The translations under genes were made by a program, and so were the position numbers. DNA of 64,000 nt from Pseudomonas putida. Its GTDB lineage: Bacteria > Pseudomonadota > Gammaproteobacteria > Pseudomonadales > Pseudomonadaceae. Below, in pieces: positions 10,786 through 19,620 of this stretch. The stretch's first letter is position 1; each line of letters opens with the position of its first letter. The stretch spans positions 1 through 64,000 of the forward strand of contig NZ_SMTE01000010.1 in NCBI RefSeq assembly GCF_004357765.1. The letters are read 5' to 3'. The notes beneath the pieces are model-generated. The model searched no databases. It had not been told where the DNA came from and worked only from the letters and a program-made list of their open reading frames with translations.

Positions 10786-11733
10786 ATGCAAATCAAACTC
10801 GCCAACCCTCGCGGTTTCTGCGCAGGGGTCGACCGGGCGATCGAGATCGTCAACCGCGCGCTGGAAGTCTTCGGCCCGCCGATCTACGTGCGTCATGAAG
10901 TGGTGCACAACAAGTTCGTGGTCGAAGACCTGCGCAACCGTGGCGCCATTTTCGTCGAAGAACTGGACCAGGTGCCGGACGACGTCATCGTCATCTTCAG
11001 CGCTCACGGTGTATCCCAGGCCGTGCGCCAGGAAGCCGCCGGCCGTGGCCTGAAGGTGTTCGACGCCACCTGTCCGCTGGTGACCAAGGTGCACATCGAG
11101 GTCGCCAAGTACAGCCGCGATGGCCGTGAGTGCATCCTCATCGGCCACGAAGGGCACCCGGAAGTCGAAGGCACCATGGGCCAGTACGACGCCAGCAACG
11201 GCGGCGCCATCTACCTTGTGGAAGACGAGGAAGATGTCGGCCAGTTGCAGGTGCGCGACCCGGATCACCTGGCTTTCGTCACCCAGACCACCTTGTCGAT
11301 GGACGACACCAGTCGGGTGATCGATGCACTGCGGGCACGTTTTCCGAACATCGGTGGGCCACGCAAGGACGATATCTGCTACGCGACCCAGAACCGCCAG
11401 GATGCGGTCAAGCAATTGGCCGGCGAATGCGATGTGGTACTGGTGGTGGGCAGCCCCAACAGCTCCAACTCCAATCGCCTGCGCGAGCTCGCCGAGCGCA
11501 TGGGCACCCCGGCCTACCTGATCGACGGTGCCGAGGACCTGCAACGCGGCTGGTTCGACGAGGCGGCGAAAATCGGCATAACCGCCGGTGCTTCGGCGCC
11601 CGAGGTACTGGTACGTGGCGTCATCGAGCAGCTCAAGGCCTGGGGCGCTACCGGGGCTGAAGAGCTCGACGGGCGGCCAGAGAACATCACCTTCTCGATG
11701 CCCAAGGAATTGCGCGTCCGTTCGTTGATCTGA
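10786..11733 (+). CDS. ispH: 4-hydroxy-3-methylbut-2-enyl diphosphate reductase
   Basis: The 315-residue iron-sulphur enzyme performs the last step of the MEP isoprenoid pathway, giving IPP and DMAPP. The three cluster cysteines are C12 (NPRGFCAGV), C96 (DATCPLV) and C198 ([11 protein letters not shown]). Substrate-binding motifs VRHEVVHN and TTLSMDDT are intact. It is the last gene of the ribF-ispH block. Confidence 0.97.
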   Translation: MQIKLANPRGFCAGVDRAIEIVNRALEVFGPPIYVRHEVVHNKFVVEDLRNRGAIFVEELDQVPDDVIVIFSAHGVSQAVRQEAAGRGLKVFDATCPLVTKVHIEVAKYSRDGRECILIGHEGHPEVEGTMGQYDASNGGAIYLVEDEEDVGQLQVRDPDHLAFVTQTTLSMDDTSRVIDALRARFPNIGGPRKDDICYATQNRQDAVKQLAGECDVVLVVGSPNSSNSNRLRELAERMGTPAYLIDGAEDLQRGWFDEAAKIGITAGASAPEVLVRGVIEQLKAWGATGAEELDGRPENITFSMPKELRVRSLI

Positions 11734-11770
11734 TCGTAGGCTCTATCGCCGGCTTGCCGGCGATCGGGCC

Positions 11771-12250
11771 TCAAGACTTCCCACAGAGCGACCGCTCCGC
11801 CTCATTCGTCCTCAAGCTGACCCGCCCGCTGGTCGCAAGCACCACGCGGTACTGGCTGGTCGGCGCGTCTCGCTCGCATACCTCCAGTGTGCCGTTACCC
11901 CGCCCCTGGGGAACCCCCTGTTCGCTGAATGCCACTTGGCTGCCCAGATTGTCGGCAATGGTCAACGGGCGGCTGAGCCTGTGCTCACGCAACACCTGCC
12001 GATTGTATCGAAGCATGACCCGCCAGCCCTTGCCCCAATCGCTGTCCACGGCCTCCACCAGCACCGCCTGGCCTTGCAGCTGGGCGTGGCTGCGGGCGCT
12101 GCGTAGCGCCTGGGCGAGGTCGCGGGCGGCGGCTGCGCGGTGTAGGTCATCGCTCAAGCGGGCGTAGGCAGGCATGCCGAGTTGCGTGAGCAACGCAGCC
12201 ACGGCCAATGCGAACATCATTTGTATCAGTGTTACGCCCTGTTGCTTCAC
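11771..12250 (-). CDS. GspH/FimT-family minor pseudopilin
   Basis: The 159-residue protein starts at a GTG with GGAGG 11 bases upstream and has a prepilin leader MKQQG followed by a hydrophobic helix (VTLIQMMFALAVAALL). This is the type IV pilus minor pilin FimT/GspH plan. The usual Glu at mature position 5 is Gln here, which is odd because E5 normally aligns the subunit in the pilus. The C-terminal region has a Cys pair (VCERD, SLCGKS). It is divergent from the pilV-pilE cluster. FimT homologues bind DNA in natural transformation in other species; whether this one does is not known. Confidence 0.85.
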   Translation of the reverse strand: MKQQGVTLIQMMFALAVAALLTQLGMPAYARLSDDLHRAAAARDLAQALRSARSHAQLQGQAVLVEAVDSDWGKGWRVMLRYNRQVLREHRLSRPLTIADNLGSQVAFSEQGVPQGRGNGTLEVCERDAPTSQYRVVLATSGRVSLRTNEAERSLCGKS

Positions 12251-12360
12251 CGTGCATTCCTCCCTGGAAGTGCTTGGCTTTAGCTTCCTGCTGATTAGAC
12301 ACGAGGTCCAGTCGAGCAGGTTCAACGCATTTGTCAGGAATTGTCGTGAATGGAGTCGGG

Positions 12361-12552
12361 ATGTGGGTGCAACAGCGTGGGATGACCCTGTTGGAAGTCT
12401 TGTTGGCGATGGGTGTGCTGGCTGTCGGGCTGTTCGCCGCGGCGTCACTGCAGGTGCAGGCCTTGCGGGCCACCGAGGCGGCCCTTACCGATACACGCGC
12501 CGCGCTGAACGCGCATGCGCAGCAGGAGCGTGCCCGGGCTGGGCAGCCATGA
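12361..12552 (+). CDS. pilV: Short PilV-like minor pseudopilin
   Basis: A 63-residue product has a canonical prepilin site (QQRG then MTLLEVLLAMGVLAVGLF) with E at mature position 5. PilV proteins are usually about 150-185 residues, so nearly all of the globular head is missing. GGAG lies 5 bases before the ATG at 12361, and the stop overlaps the next gene (ATGA), so it looks like an expressed short form and not random decay. Confidence 0.75.
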   Translation: MWVQQRGMTLLEVLLAMGVLAVGLFAAASLQVQALRATEAALTDTRAALNAHAQQERARAGQP

Positions 12553-13187
12553 AGCCTGGGCAGCGAGGGTTCAGCCTCGTGGAAATGCTGCTGGCGCTGA
12601 GCATTGGCCTGGCGTTGCTGAGCGCCGCCAGCCGGGTGTTCGTCTCGGCCCACGAGACCTGGCGTGTGCAGGGCGCAGCTAGCCGACTGCAGGAGGATGC
12701 GCGCCTGGCCCTGCTGCGCATTGCCCAGGATGTGCGCATGGCCGGCATGTTCGGTTGCCTGCAATTGGCGCCTGAGCACTTCGAGGACCCAGCCGCCCAG
12801 GCGGCGTTCGCCCAACCATTGATGACCGGCCCCGATGGCCTGAACCTAGTGGTGGCGCAGTTGCCCGGCATGCCAGGCGACCCGGACTGGACCCTGCTCA
12901 CCGACTGCAGCACTTACGCCCAGGTGCGGCGCGGCCGTGCGCATGGCAAGGACCTGGCGGTAGCGATCAGCCGGCACCGTTACCAGCTAGTCGGTACCTC
13001 GCTGATGTTCAGGCGTGGGGCCAGTCAGCAGCCGCTGATCGATCACGTGCGCGATTTCCGCGTGGCGCTGGTCGGGGAGGGTAGCGAGCAGCATGTGGAT
13101 ATCCAGCTGACGGTATTCGAACCGGTGTTGGGTATCGAACAGCACCATGCCCTAAGCGTGGCCGTGCGCAACCCGGTGGCCGACTGA
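12549..13187 (+). CDS. pilW: PilW-like minor pseudopilin
   Basis: The 212-residue protein has a prepilin leader MKPGQRG followed by FSLVEMLLALSIGLALLSAASRVF, the standard N-terminal helix with E5. PilW-type proteins help initiate type IV pilus assembly. The head carries two cysteines (GCLQL, TDCST). I chose the ATG overlapping the pilV stop; a much longer upstream extension of this frame has no prepilin context. It overlaps pilX by one base. Confidence 0.85.
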   Translation: MKPGQRGFSLVEMLLALSIGLALLSAASRVFVSAHETWRVQGAASRLQEDARLALLRIAQDVRMAGMFGCLQLAPEHFEDPAAQAAFAQPLMTGPDGLNLVVAQLPGMPGDPDWTLLTDCSTYAQVRRGRAHGKDLAVAISRHRYQLVGTSLMFRRGASQQPLIDHVRDFRVALVGEGSEQHVDIQLTVFEPVLGIEQHHALSVAVRNPVAD

Positions 13188-13657
13188 TGCGGCGCCAGCG
13201 TGGGGTGGTGCTGTTGCTGGCGTTGCTGATCAGCCTGCTGCTGGGGCTGCTGGCAGCTTCGGCACTGAGCAGTGCGCTGCAGGAGGTCCGCATGGCGCGC
13301 GTCCTCGCCGAGGGCCTGAAGGCATTCGAGCAGGCCGAAGCGACGCTGGCCGCTGCCGTGGCTGACCTGCACGGGCCACTGCCGCAGGAGTGCGCTGCTT
13401 GTTCGCCACCGGAGCGTCCTCACCAACTGATTGGCCAGTGGCAGGCCACGCCCAGCGGATATTTCCAGCTGCAGAACCTGGGCATGAGCGCGCGTGCCAC
13501 TCGCCTGAGCGACGCGCCAGCGAGGCTGATCAGGATCACGGCGGTCAGCCGAGACGTCGAGAACCGCCAGGTGCTGGAAGCGGTGTACGCCCTGGCGGAC
13601 GCTCAAGCACAGGGCCCCCAGCGCCAGCTCTGGCGCCAGAGACTGCGTGAGGACTGA
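13187..13657 (+). CDS. pilX: PilX-like minor pseudopilin
   Basis: The 156-residue protein has MRRQRG then VVLLLALLISLLLGLLAAS, a hydrophobic N-terminal helix lacking Glu at position 5. Missing E5 is typical of PilX/GspK, the proposed tip subunit. One CxxC (ECAAC) is in the head. The start overlaps the pilW stop (TGATG), so it is coupled. Confidence 0.83.
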   Translation: MRRQRGVVLLLALLISLLLGLLAASALSSALQEVRMARVLAEGLKAFEQAEATLAAAVADLHGPLPQECAACSPPERPHQLIGQWQATPSGYFQLQNLGMSARATRLSDAPARLIRITAVSRDVENRQVLEAVYALADAQAQGPQRQLWRQRLRED

Positions 13658-13658
13658 C

Positions 13659-14048
13659 ATGCAGCAAGGGATGAGCCTGATCGAGTTATTGATTGTCGTG
13701 GCCGTGACCGGCATGCTGGCAGCCATTGCCTACCCCAGTTACAGCGACCAGCTCAGGCGAGCTGCACGCAGCGAAGTGGTCGGTCTGCTGCATGACGCTG
13801 CACTGAAGCTCGAGCGCCACCGTACCCTTACCGGCAGCTATGCCGAAGGCGACCCAGCGCTGCCCGACGGTAATCGCCATTACAGCCTGCAGGTTGAACG
13901 CCACGCCGAGCACTTCTCGCTGCATGCGCGACGGCGGGCATCCGGCCTGATGGCGGGCGACCGCTGTGGCGATTTCCAGCTCGATCAGGCCGGGCAGCGG
14001 AGCAATCCGGGCAGCCGGACAGGCGCCGAACGCTGTTGGGGAAGTTAA
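13659..14048 (+). CDS. pilE: PilE-like minor pilin
   Basis: The 129-residue protein has MQQG followed by MSLIELLIVVAVTGMLAAIAYPSY, a canonical type IV pilin N terminus. C-terminal cysteines (DRCGDF, ERCWGS) could form the D-loop disulphide. GAGG is 6 bases before the ATG at 13659. An in-frame GTG at 13647 inside pilX is less likely. This ends the pilV-W-X-E run. Confidence 0.85.
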   Translation: MQQGMSLIELLIVVAVTGMLAAIAYPSYSDQLRRAARSEVVGLLHDAALKLERHRTLTGSYAEGDPALPDGNRHYSLQVERHAEHFSLHARRRASGLMAGDRCGDFQLDQAGQRSNPGSRTGAERCWGS

Positions 14049-14106
14049 AGGTTGCAGGTGCCCGGTGCACCCATGGTTTGTCTACTTCTCAGGTTTGGAT
14101 CGACGG

Positions 14107-15201
14107 ATGAGCAAGCGAGTAGTGATTGTCGGCGGTGGTGTGATCGGCCTGCTGACTGCGTTCAACCTGGCGGCGAAGGTCGGCGAGGTGGTGGTCTGCG
14201 ATCAGGGCGAGGTTGGCCGTGAGTCGTCCTGGGCCGGGGGCGGTATCGTCTCGCCGCTCTACCCCTGGCGCTACAGCCCAGCGGTCACGGCGCTGGCGCA
14301 TTGGTCGCAGGACTTTTATCCACAGTTGGGCGAGCGCCTGTATGCCAGCACCGGGCTCGATCCGGAAGTTCACACCACCGGTTTGTACTGGCTGGACCTC
14401 GACGATGAAGCCGAGGCGCTGGCCTGGGCGGCTCGGGAGCAGCGACCGCTCAGCGCCGTGGACATCTCGGCGGTGTACGACGCGGTACCGGTGCTTGGCG
14501 CCGGCTACCAGCGGGCGATCTACATGGCCGGCGTAGCCAACGTGCGCAATCCGCGTCTGGTCAAGTCGCTGAAAGCGGCGTTGCTGGCGCTGCCCAACGT
14601 GACCTTGCGCGAACATTGCCAGATCAGTGGTTTCCAGCAGCAGGACGGGCGGGTGACCGGTGTGCAGACCGACAGCGGTGTGTTGGCAGCCGATGAGGTG
14701 GTGCTCAGCGCCGGGGCCTGGAGCGGTGACCTGCTCGGCACACTGGGCCTGGCGTTGCCGGTAGAGCCGGTGAAGGGGCAGATGATCCTGTTCAAGTGCG
14801 CGGCGGACTTCCTGCCGAGCATGGTGCTGGCCAAGGGGCGCTATGCCATTCCGCGTCGCGACGGGCATATCCTGGTGGGCAGTACCCTGGAGCATGCCGG
14901 CTACGACAAGACCCCGACCGAGGATGCACTGGCCAGCCTCAGGGCCTCGGCGGTGGAGCTGTTGCCAGAGCTGGCCGATGCCGAGATCGTGGGCCATTGG
15001 GCGGGGCTACGGCCGGGCTCGCCGGAAGGCGTTCCGTATATCGGGCCGGTGCCGGGGCATGCCGGGTTGTGGTTGAACTGCGGGCATTACCGCAATGGGC
15101 TGGTGCTGGCGCCGGCATCATGCCAGTTGTTCACCGACCTGTTGACCGGCGCCGAGCCGATCATCGACCCCGCGCCATATGCGCCAGCGGGGCGGATTTG
15201 A
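14107..15201 (+). CDS. thiO: FAD-dependent glycine oxidase ThiO
   Basis: The 364-residue DAO-family flavoenzyme has an N-terminal FAD-binding motif VVIVGGGVIG and the C-terminal GLRPGSPEGVPYIGP block of glycine oxidases. ThiO oxidises glycine to the iminoacetate needed for the thiazole of thiamine. No other thiamine genes are adjacent. The ATG at 14107 gives the normal length. It follows pilE by 58 bases and is followed by a REP pair. Confidence 0.9.
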   Translation: MSKRVVIVGGGVIGLLTAFNLAAKVGEVVVCDQGEVGRESSWAGGGIVSPLYPWRYSPAVTALAHWSQDFYPQLGERLYASTGLDPEVHTTGLYWLDLDDEAEALAWAAREQRPLSAVDISAVYDAVPVLGAGYQRAIYMAGVANVRNPRLVKSLKAALLALPNVTLREHCQISGFQQQDGRVTGVQTDSGVLAADEVVLSAGAWSGDLLGTLGLALPVEPVKGQMILFKCAADFLPSMVLAKGRYAIPRRDGHILVGSTLEHAGYDKTPTEDALASLRASAVELLPELADAEIVGHWAGLRPGSPEGVPYIGPVPGHAGLWLNCGHYRNGLVLAPASCQLFTDLLTGAEPIIDPAPYAPAGRI

Positions 15202-15218
15202 TCCAGCGCTGGTTTTTC

Positions 15219-15315
15219 CGGCCTCTTCGCGGACAAGCCCGCTCCCACAGGGCCCGAGCACGCTTCCAGAGGCTGCAATAACCTGTGGGAGCGGGCTTGT
15301 CCCGCGAAAGGGCCG
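15219..15315. repeat. REP pair, head-to-head
   Basis: Two putida-type REP palindromes in opposite orientation flank a short spacer: one arm reads CTCTTCGCGGACAAGCCCGC, the other GGGAGCGGGCTTGTCCCGCG. It separates the convergent thiO and amidase genes. Confidence 0.93.
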
Positions 15316-15331
15316 GTGCAGCCAACCCCTC

Positions 15332-16741
15332 TCAACCGCCAATCGGCGCCTGCAGATGCCGGCTCGGATAATGCTGCTCATACACCTTGCACACCCGCAG
15401 CACCTGCTCATCGGCAAAGCGCCCGGCCACCACCTGCAATCCCACCGGCAACCCCTCGCGGGTGAATCCACAGGGCACCGAGGCAGCCGGTTGCTGGGTC
15501 AGGTTGAACGGGTAGCTGAACGGCGTCCACTCCATCCACTGCGCCATCCCCGAGCCCGGCGGCACGTTGTACCCCGCCTCGAAGGCCGCCAGCGGCAGCA
15601 TCGGTGAAACCAGTACGTCATAGCGCTGATGGAAGGCGTTCATTCTGGCGATCAGGTCCGCCCGCGTTTCCAGAGCCTCGGTGTATTCGCTCAGGCTGAT
15701 CTGCGCGCCCTGTTCGGCAATCCAGCGCAGCCCAGGGTCGATCATTGCCCGTTGCTCATCGGTGAAGTTGCTGGCCAAACGCGCAGCGCCGGCGAACCAC
15801 AAGGTATTGAACGTCTCCAGCGGATCGCCGAAGCCCGGATCGACCGCTTCCACCTGCGCCCCCAGCCGCGCCAGGCGCTCCACGGCCTGGGCGACCAGGC
15901 CGTCGATCTGCGGGTCGACCTGGACATAGCCGAAGTTCGCGCTGTAGGCGATGCGTAAACCGCTCAGATCCTGCCGCTCACCCAGCCATGGCGCCTGCCG
16001 TGGTGCTCCAGCCAGGCCATCGCGGGGATCAGGTCGCGCCACGCAATCGAGCATCAGCACTGCATCGTCGACCGTGCGGGTCATCGGCCCCAGGTGCGAC
16101 AACACGGTCATGGCGCTGGCTGGCCACTGCGGCACGTAGCCGAAGGTGGGCTTGATGCCGAAGGTGCCGGTGAAGGCACAGGGAATACGGATCGAGCCGC
16201 CGGCATCGCTGCCCTGGTGCAGCACGCCCAGGTTCAGCGCCGCCGCCGCGGCCGCGCCGCCCGACGAGCCACCGGCGGTCAGGCGGGTATCCCACGGGTT
16301 GCGGGTAATACCGTAAAGCGGGTTATCGGTGACCCCCTTCCAGCCGAATTCCGGCGTCGTGGTCTTGCCCACCAGCACCGCGCCGGCTTCTCGCATGAAG
16401 GCGCTGAATGGCGCGTCGACATCCCATGGCCCGGCCTTGGAGGTCGTGCGCGAGCCCTTGCGAGTCGGCATGCCACGGGTCAGGGTCAGGTCCTTGATCG
16501 AGGCCGGCACCCCGTCCAGTCGGCCGCATGGCTCACCGCGCTGCCAGCGCTGTTCGCTGGCGCGGGCGGCGGCCCGTGCACCTTCGCCGTCCACGTGGCA
16601 GTAGGCGTTCACCCTCGGGTTGTGCAACTCGATGCGGGCCAGCACATCGTCGATCACCTCCACAGGCGACAGCGCTCGACGCTGGTACAGGTCGAGCAGC
16701 TCGACGGCGGTGAATTCACCGATTGCGGTCTTGTCGGTCAT
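15332..16741 (-). CDS. Amidase-signature family hydrolase
   Basis: The 469-residue amidase-signature enzyme has the Ser-cisSer-Lys triad: K83 (PASIKDL), S159 in GGSSGG and S183 (DAGGSIRIP). The S159-S183 spacing is the family's standard. The substrate is not determined by sequence. I start at ATG 16741, one base after the preceding hydrolase stop; 20 extra upstream residues in the frame lie inside that gene. It is the last gene of the operon with an M20 hydrolase and ABC importer, so it likely cleaves an amide formed from the imported compound. Confidence 0.9.
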   Translation of the reverse strand: MTDKTAIGEFTAVELLDLYQRRALSPVEVIDDVLARIELHNPRVNAYCHVDGEGARAAARASEQRWQRGEPCGRLDGVPASIKDLTLTRGMPTRKGSRTTSKAGPWDVDAPFSAFMREAGAVLVGKTTTPEFGWKGVTDNPLYGITRNPWDTRLTAGGSSGGAAAAAALNLGVLHQGSDAGGSIRIPCAFTGTFGIKPTFGYVPQWPASAMTVLSHLGPMTRTVDDAVLMLDCVARPDPRDGLAGAPRQAPWLGERQDLSGLRIAYSANFGYVQVDPQIDGLVAQAVERLARLGAQVEAVDPGFGDPLETFNTLWFAGAARLASNFTDEQRAMIDPGLRWIAEQGAQISLSEYTEALETRADLIARMNAFHQRYDVLVSPMLPLAAFEAGYNVPPGSGMAQWMEWTPFSYPFNLTQQPAASVPCGFTREGLPVGLQVVAGRFADEQVLRVCKVYEQHYPSRHLQAPIGG

Positions 16742-16742
16742 C

Positions 16743-18020
16743 TCAAAGGGCTCCGGGGTTGGCGGCCTGGACCATGGCGCGTAGCAGCACGTCGCAGCCA
16801 TCGGCCAGGTCCTGTGGCGCGGCGTTCTCGATTTCGTTGTGACTGATGCCGCCCTCGCAGGGCACGAAGATCATGCCCGCCGGGCCCAACTCGGCGAGGA
16901 AGATCGCGTCGTGGCCGGCGCCGCTGACGATGTCCATGTGGCTCAGACCCAGGGCACGGGCGCCCTGGCGTACCGCATCGACGCATTGCTCGGCGAAATA
17001 CAGCGGCGGGAAGTCGGCCGTTGGTGTCAGCTCATAGCGCAACCCGTGCCGGGTCGTGGCGGCTTCGATGGCTTCGCGCACTTCCCTGACCATGGCGGCG
17101 AGGTGCTCGGGGTCGAGATGGCGCAGGTCGATGGTCATCTGCACCTGGCCCGGGATGACGTTACGCGAGCCTGGGTGCAGGGTCAGACAGCCGACAGTGC
17201 CGCAGGCGTGGGGCTGATGCCCATGGGCCACACGGTTGACCGCCGCGACCACCTCGGCGGCACCGACCAAGGCGTCCTTGCGCAGGTGCATCGGGGTCGG
17301 GCCGGCATGGGCCTCGACACCGGTCAGCACCAGGTCGAACCACTTCTGCCCAAGGCAGCCCTGAACCACGCCGATGGTGGTGTGCTGGTCCTCGAGCACC
17401 GGGCCCTGTTCGATATGCGCCTCGAAGTAGGCGCCCACGGCATGCCCGGTGGGTACGCGTGGCCCGGCGTAGCCGATGCGCGCCAGTTCCGTGCCCACCG
17501 AAAGGCCTTGGTCGTCGACCTTGTCCAGGGTTTCCTGCAGGCCGAACTTACCGGCGAACACCCCCGAACCCATCATGCAGGGCGGGAAGCGCGAGCCTTC
17601 CTCATTGGTCCATACCACCACCTCCAGCGACGCCTCGGTGGTCAGTTGCAGGTCGTTGAGGGTACGCATGACTTCGAGCCCGGCCATGACCCCGTAACAA
17701 CCGTCGAACTTGCCGCCGGTGGGTTGGGTGTCGATATGGCTGCCGGTCATCACTGGCGCAAGTGCCGGGTTACGGCCTGGGCGGCGGGCGAAGATATTGC
17801 CGATGGCGTCGATGCTGACCGTGCAGCCGGCGTCTTCGCACCAACGCACGAACAGGTCGCGGGCCTGGCGGTCGAGGTCGGTCAGGGCCAGGCGGCAGAC
17901 GCCGCCCTTGGCAGTGGCGCCGAGCTGGGCCAGGTCCATCAGCGACTGCCAGAGGCGTTCGCGGTTGACCAGCGGGCCTTGGCCTAACAGGTGTTGCGCG
18001 GGATCGATGCGGGTGTTCAT
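16743..18020 (-). CDS. M20-family Zn hydrolase (ureidopropionase/allantoate amidohydrolase type)
   Basis: The 425-residue protein belongs to the M20/hydantoinase-carbamoylase family, which removes carbamoyl groups from N-carbamoyl amino acids, ureidopropionate or allantoate. Metal-binding motifs are visible: GSHIDTQPTGGKFDG, NEEGSRF, EAHIEQGP and the C-terminal SGAGHDA. Substrate preference within the family cannot be read from sequence. CAGGAGAG precedes the ATG. It is coupled to the amidase downstream (one-base gap) and follows the ABC genes after a REP pair. Confidence 0.9.
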   Translation of the reverse strand: MNTRIDPAQHLLGQGPLVNRERLWQSLMDLAQLGATAKGGVCRLALTDLDRQARDLFVRWCEDAGCTVSIDAIGNIFARRPGRNPALAPVMTGSHIDTQPTGGKFDGCYGVMAGLEVMRTLNDLQLTTEASLEVVVWTNEEGSRFPPCMMGSGVFAGKFGLQETLDKVDDQGLSVGTELARIGYAGPRVPTGHAVGAYFEAHIEQGPVLEDQHTTIGVVQGCLGQKWFDLVLTGVEAHAGPTPMHLRKDALVGAAEVVAAVNRVAHGHQPHACGTVGCLTLHPGSRNVIPGQVQMTIDLRHLDPEHLAAMVREVREAIEAATTRHGLRYELTPTADFPPLYFAEQCVDAVRQGARALGLSHMDIVSGAGHDAIFLAELGPAGMIFVPCEGGISHNEIENAAPQDLADGCDVLLRAMVQAANPGAL

Positions 18021-18054
18021 GGTGCGTCTCTCCTGTAGCGATGGTTGTGCTGGG

Positions 18055-18152
18055 CGGGCCTCTTCGCGGGCAAGCCCGCTCCCACAGATACCCCGCTGTT
18101 CTCAGGAACTGTGTTGAACCTGTAGGAGCGGGTTTACCCGCGAAGAGGCCGG
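18055..18152. repeat. REP pair, head-to-head
   Basis: Inverted REP units (CTCTTCGCGGGCAAGCCCGC and GTAGGAGCGGGTTTACCCGC) lie inside the catabolic operon between the ATPase and hydrolase genes. They could stabilise the upstream transporter message or reduce downstream expression; that is inference. Confidence 0.9.
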
Positions 18153-18172
18153 CACAGAAAAGCAGGCCGGGA

Positions 18173-18868
18173 TCAGGCGCTCAGAGCCAGATACCGGTTC
18201 TTGATGCTCGGATCCTCACGGAACTGCGCCGCGCTGCCCTGGTAGGCCACGCGCCCCTGTTCCAACACGTAATGCCGGTCGGCGAGGGCATCGCAGACCA
18301 TCAGGTTCTGCTCCACCAACAGGATCGACAGCCCCTCGTCCTTGATCCGCCGCAAGATCTTCACCAGCTCATCGACGATCACCGGCGCCAGGCCCTCGGT
18401 CGGCTCGTCGAGGATCAGCAGCTTGGGGTCGTTGAGCAGGGCACGGGCGATGGCCAGCATCTGCTGTTCGCCACCCGACAGTGCGAAGCCGCCGTTGCGC
18501 CGGCGCTCCTTGAGTCGCGGGAACATCCCGTAGACGTCTTCCAACTGCCAGCGGCTGTCCTTGCGCACGGCGATCTTGAGGTTCTCCTCCACGCTCAGCT
18601 GGCGGAAGATCCCGCGATGCTCCGGTACCAGGGCGATACCTCGTCGGGCGATGTCGAAGATCTCGCGACCGACCAGCGCTTCGCCGTTGAAGGTGATTTG
18701 CCCCTGGCGCGGGCGGACGATGCCGAGGATGCTGCGCAAGGTGGTGGTTTTACCGGCGCCGTTGCGCCCGAGCAGGGTCACCAGTTCGCCTGCGCCCACC
18801 TTCAGCGAGACGCCTTCGAGCACATGGCTCTTGTCGTAGTAAGAATGGATCGAGTCGACGTCGAGCAT
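18173..18868 (-). CDS. Liv-type ABC transporter ATPase (LivF-like)
   Basis: The 231-residue ATPase has Walker A GRNGAGKTT, signature LSGGEQQ, Walker B LLILDEPTEG and the H-loop replaced by LLVEQN, as is typical of LivF-type subunits. It powers import of amino acids, urea or related compounds together with the LivG-like ATPase. Its start overlaps the stop of that gene by one base (TGATG). Confidence 0.92.
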   Translation of the reverse strand: MLDVDSIHSYYDKSHVLEGVSLKVGAGELVTLLGRNGAGKTTTLRSILGIVRPRQGQITFNGEALVGREIFDIARRGIALVPEHRGIFRQLSVEENLKIAVRKDSRWQLEDVYGMFPRLKERRRNGGFALSGGEQQMLAIARALLNDPKLLILDEPTEGLAPVIVDELVKILRRIKDEGLSILLVEQNLMVCDALADRHYVLEQGRVAYQGSAAQFREDPSIKNRYLALSA

Positions 18869-19620
18869 CAGGCGGCCTCTCCAAGGTAGGCGGTGCGCAC
18901 ACGTTCATCGTTGCGCACCTGGTCCGGGGTTCCCTCGACCAGGATCTGGCCGTGGCTCATGACGGTGATGCGCTGGCTGATCGACATGACGATGCTCATG
19001 TTGTGCTCGATCAATAGCACGGTGTGGTCGCGGCCCAGGTCGCTGATCAGCTCGGTCATCACCGGGATGTCGTCGATGCCCATGCCCGACGTGGGCTCGT
19101 CGAGCATCAGCAGGGCCGGTTTGGCGCAGATCGACATGCCCACCTCCAGCACCCGCTGCTGGCCGTGCGACAGCTCGCCGGCGAGGGTCTCGGCGCGGTT
19201 GCCGAGCTTGAGCCGTTCGAGCACCTGGTCGGCGGTGTCCCAATGGCTGCGCTTGTGCTCCACGCTGCGCCAGAAGTTCAGCGCGCCCAGGCCGTCGCGG
19301 CCCTGGGCGGCCAGCCTCAGGTTCTCGCGCACGCTGAGGTTCTGGAACAGGCTGGTGAGCTGGAACGAGCGCGCCATGCCCAAGGCCACGCGGCCATGGG
19401 AGGGCTTGCGAACGATATCCTGGCCGTTGAACAGGATCTTGCCGCCGGTGGCCTGACGCTCGCCGGTCAGGCAATGGAATAGGCTGGTCTTGCCGGCACC
19501 GTTGGGGCCGATGACGGTATGGATGGTGCCGGCACGGACCTTGAGGTCGACGCCATCCACCGCACGGAACGGCCCGTAAGCCAGTTCCAGATTGTGGGTC
19601 TGCAGCAGGTAGTCGCTCAT
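18868..19620 (-). CDS. Liv-type ABC transporter ATPase (LivG-like)
   Basis: The 250-residue ATPase has Walker A GPNGAGKTS, signature ELSHGQQR (LSHGQ, the LivG/UrtD variant), Walker B LLMLDEPTSGM and H-loop LLIEHNM. The true start is the ATG at 19620; a far longer ORF in this frame runs antisense-free through the permease region but is out of frame with it and is spurious. Overlaps both neighbours. Confidence 0.92.
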   Translation of the reverse strand: MSDYLLQTHNLELAYGPFRAVDGVDLKVRAGTIHTVIGPNGAGKTSLFHCLTGERQATGGKILFNGQDIVRKPSHGRVALGMARSFQLTSLFQNLSVRENLRLAAQGRDGLGALNFWRSVEHKRSHWDTADQVLERLKLGNRAETLAGELSHGQQRVLEVGMSICAKPALLMLDEPTSGMGIDDIPVMTELISDLGRDHTVLLIEHNMSIVMSISQRITVMSHGQILVEGTPDQVRNDERVRTAYLGEAA

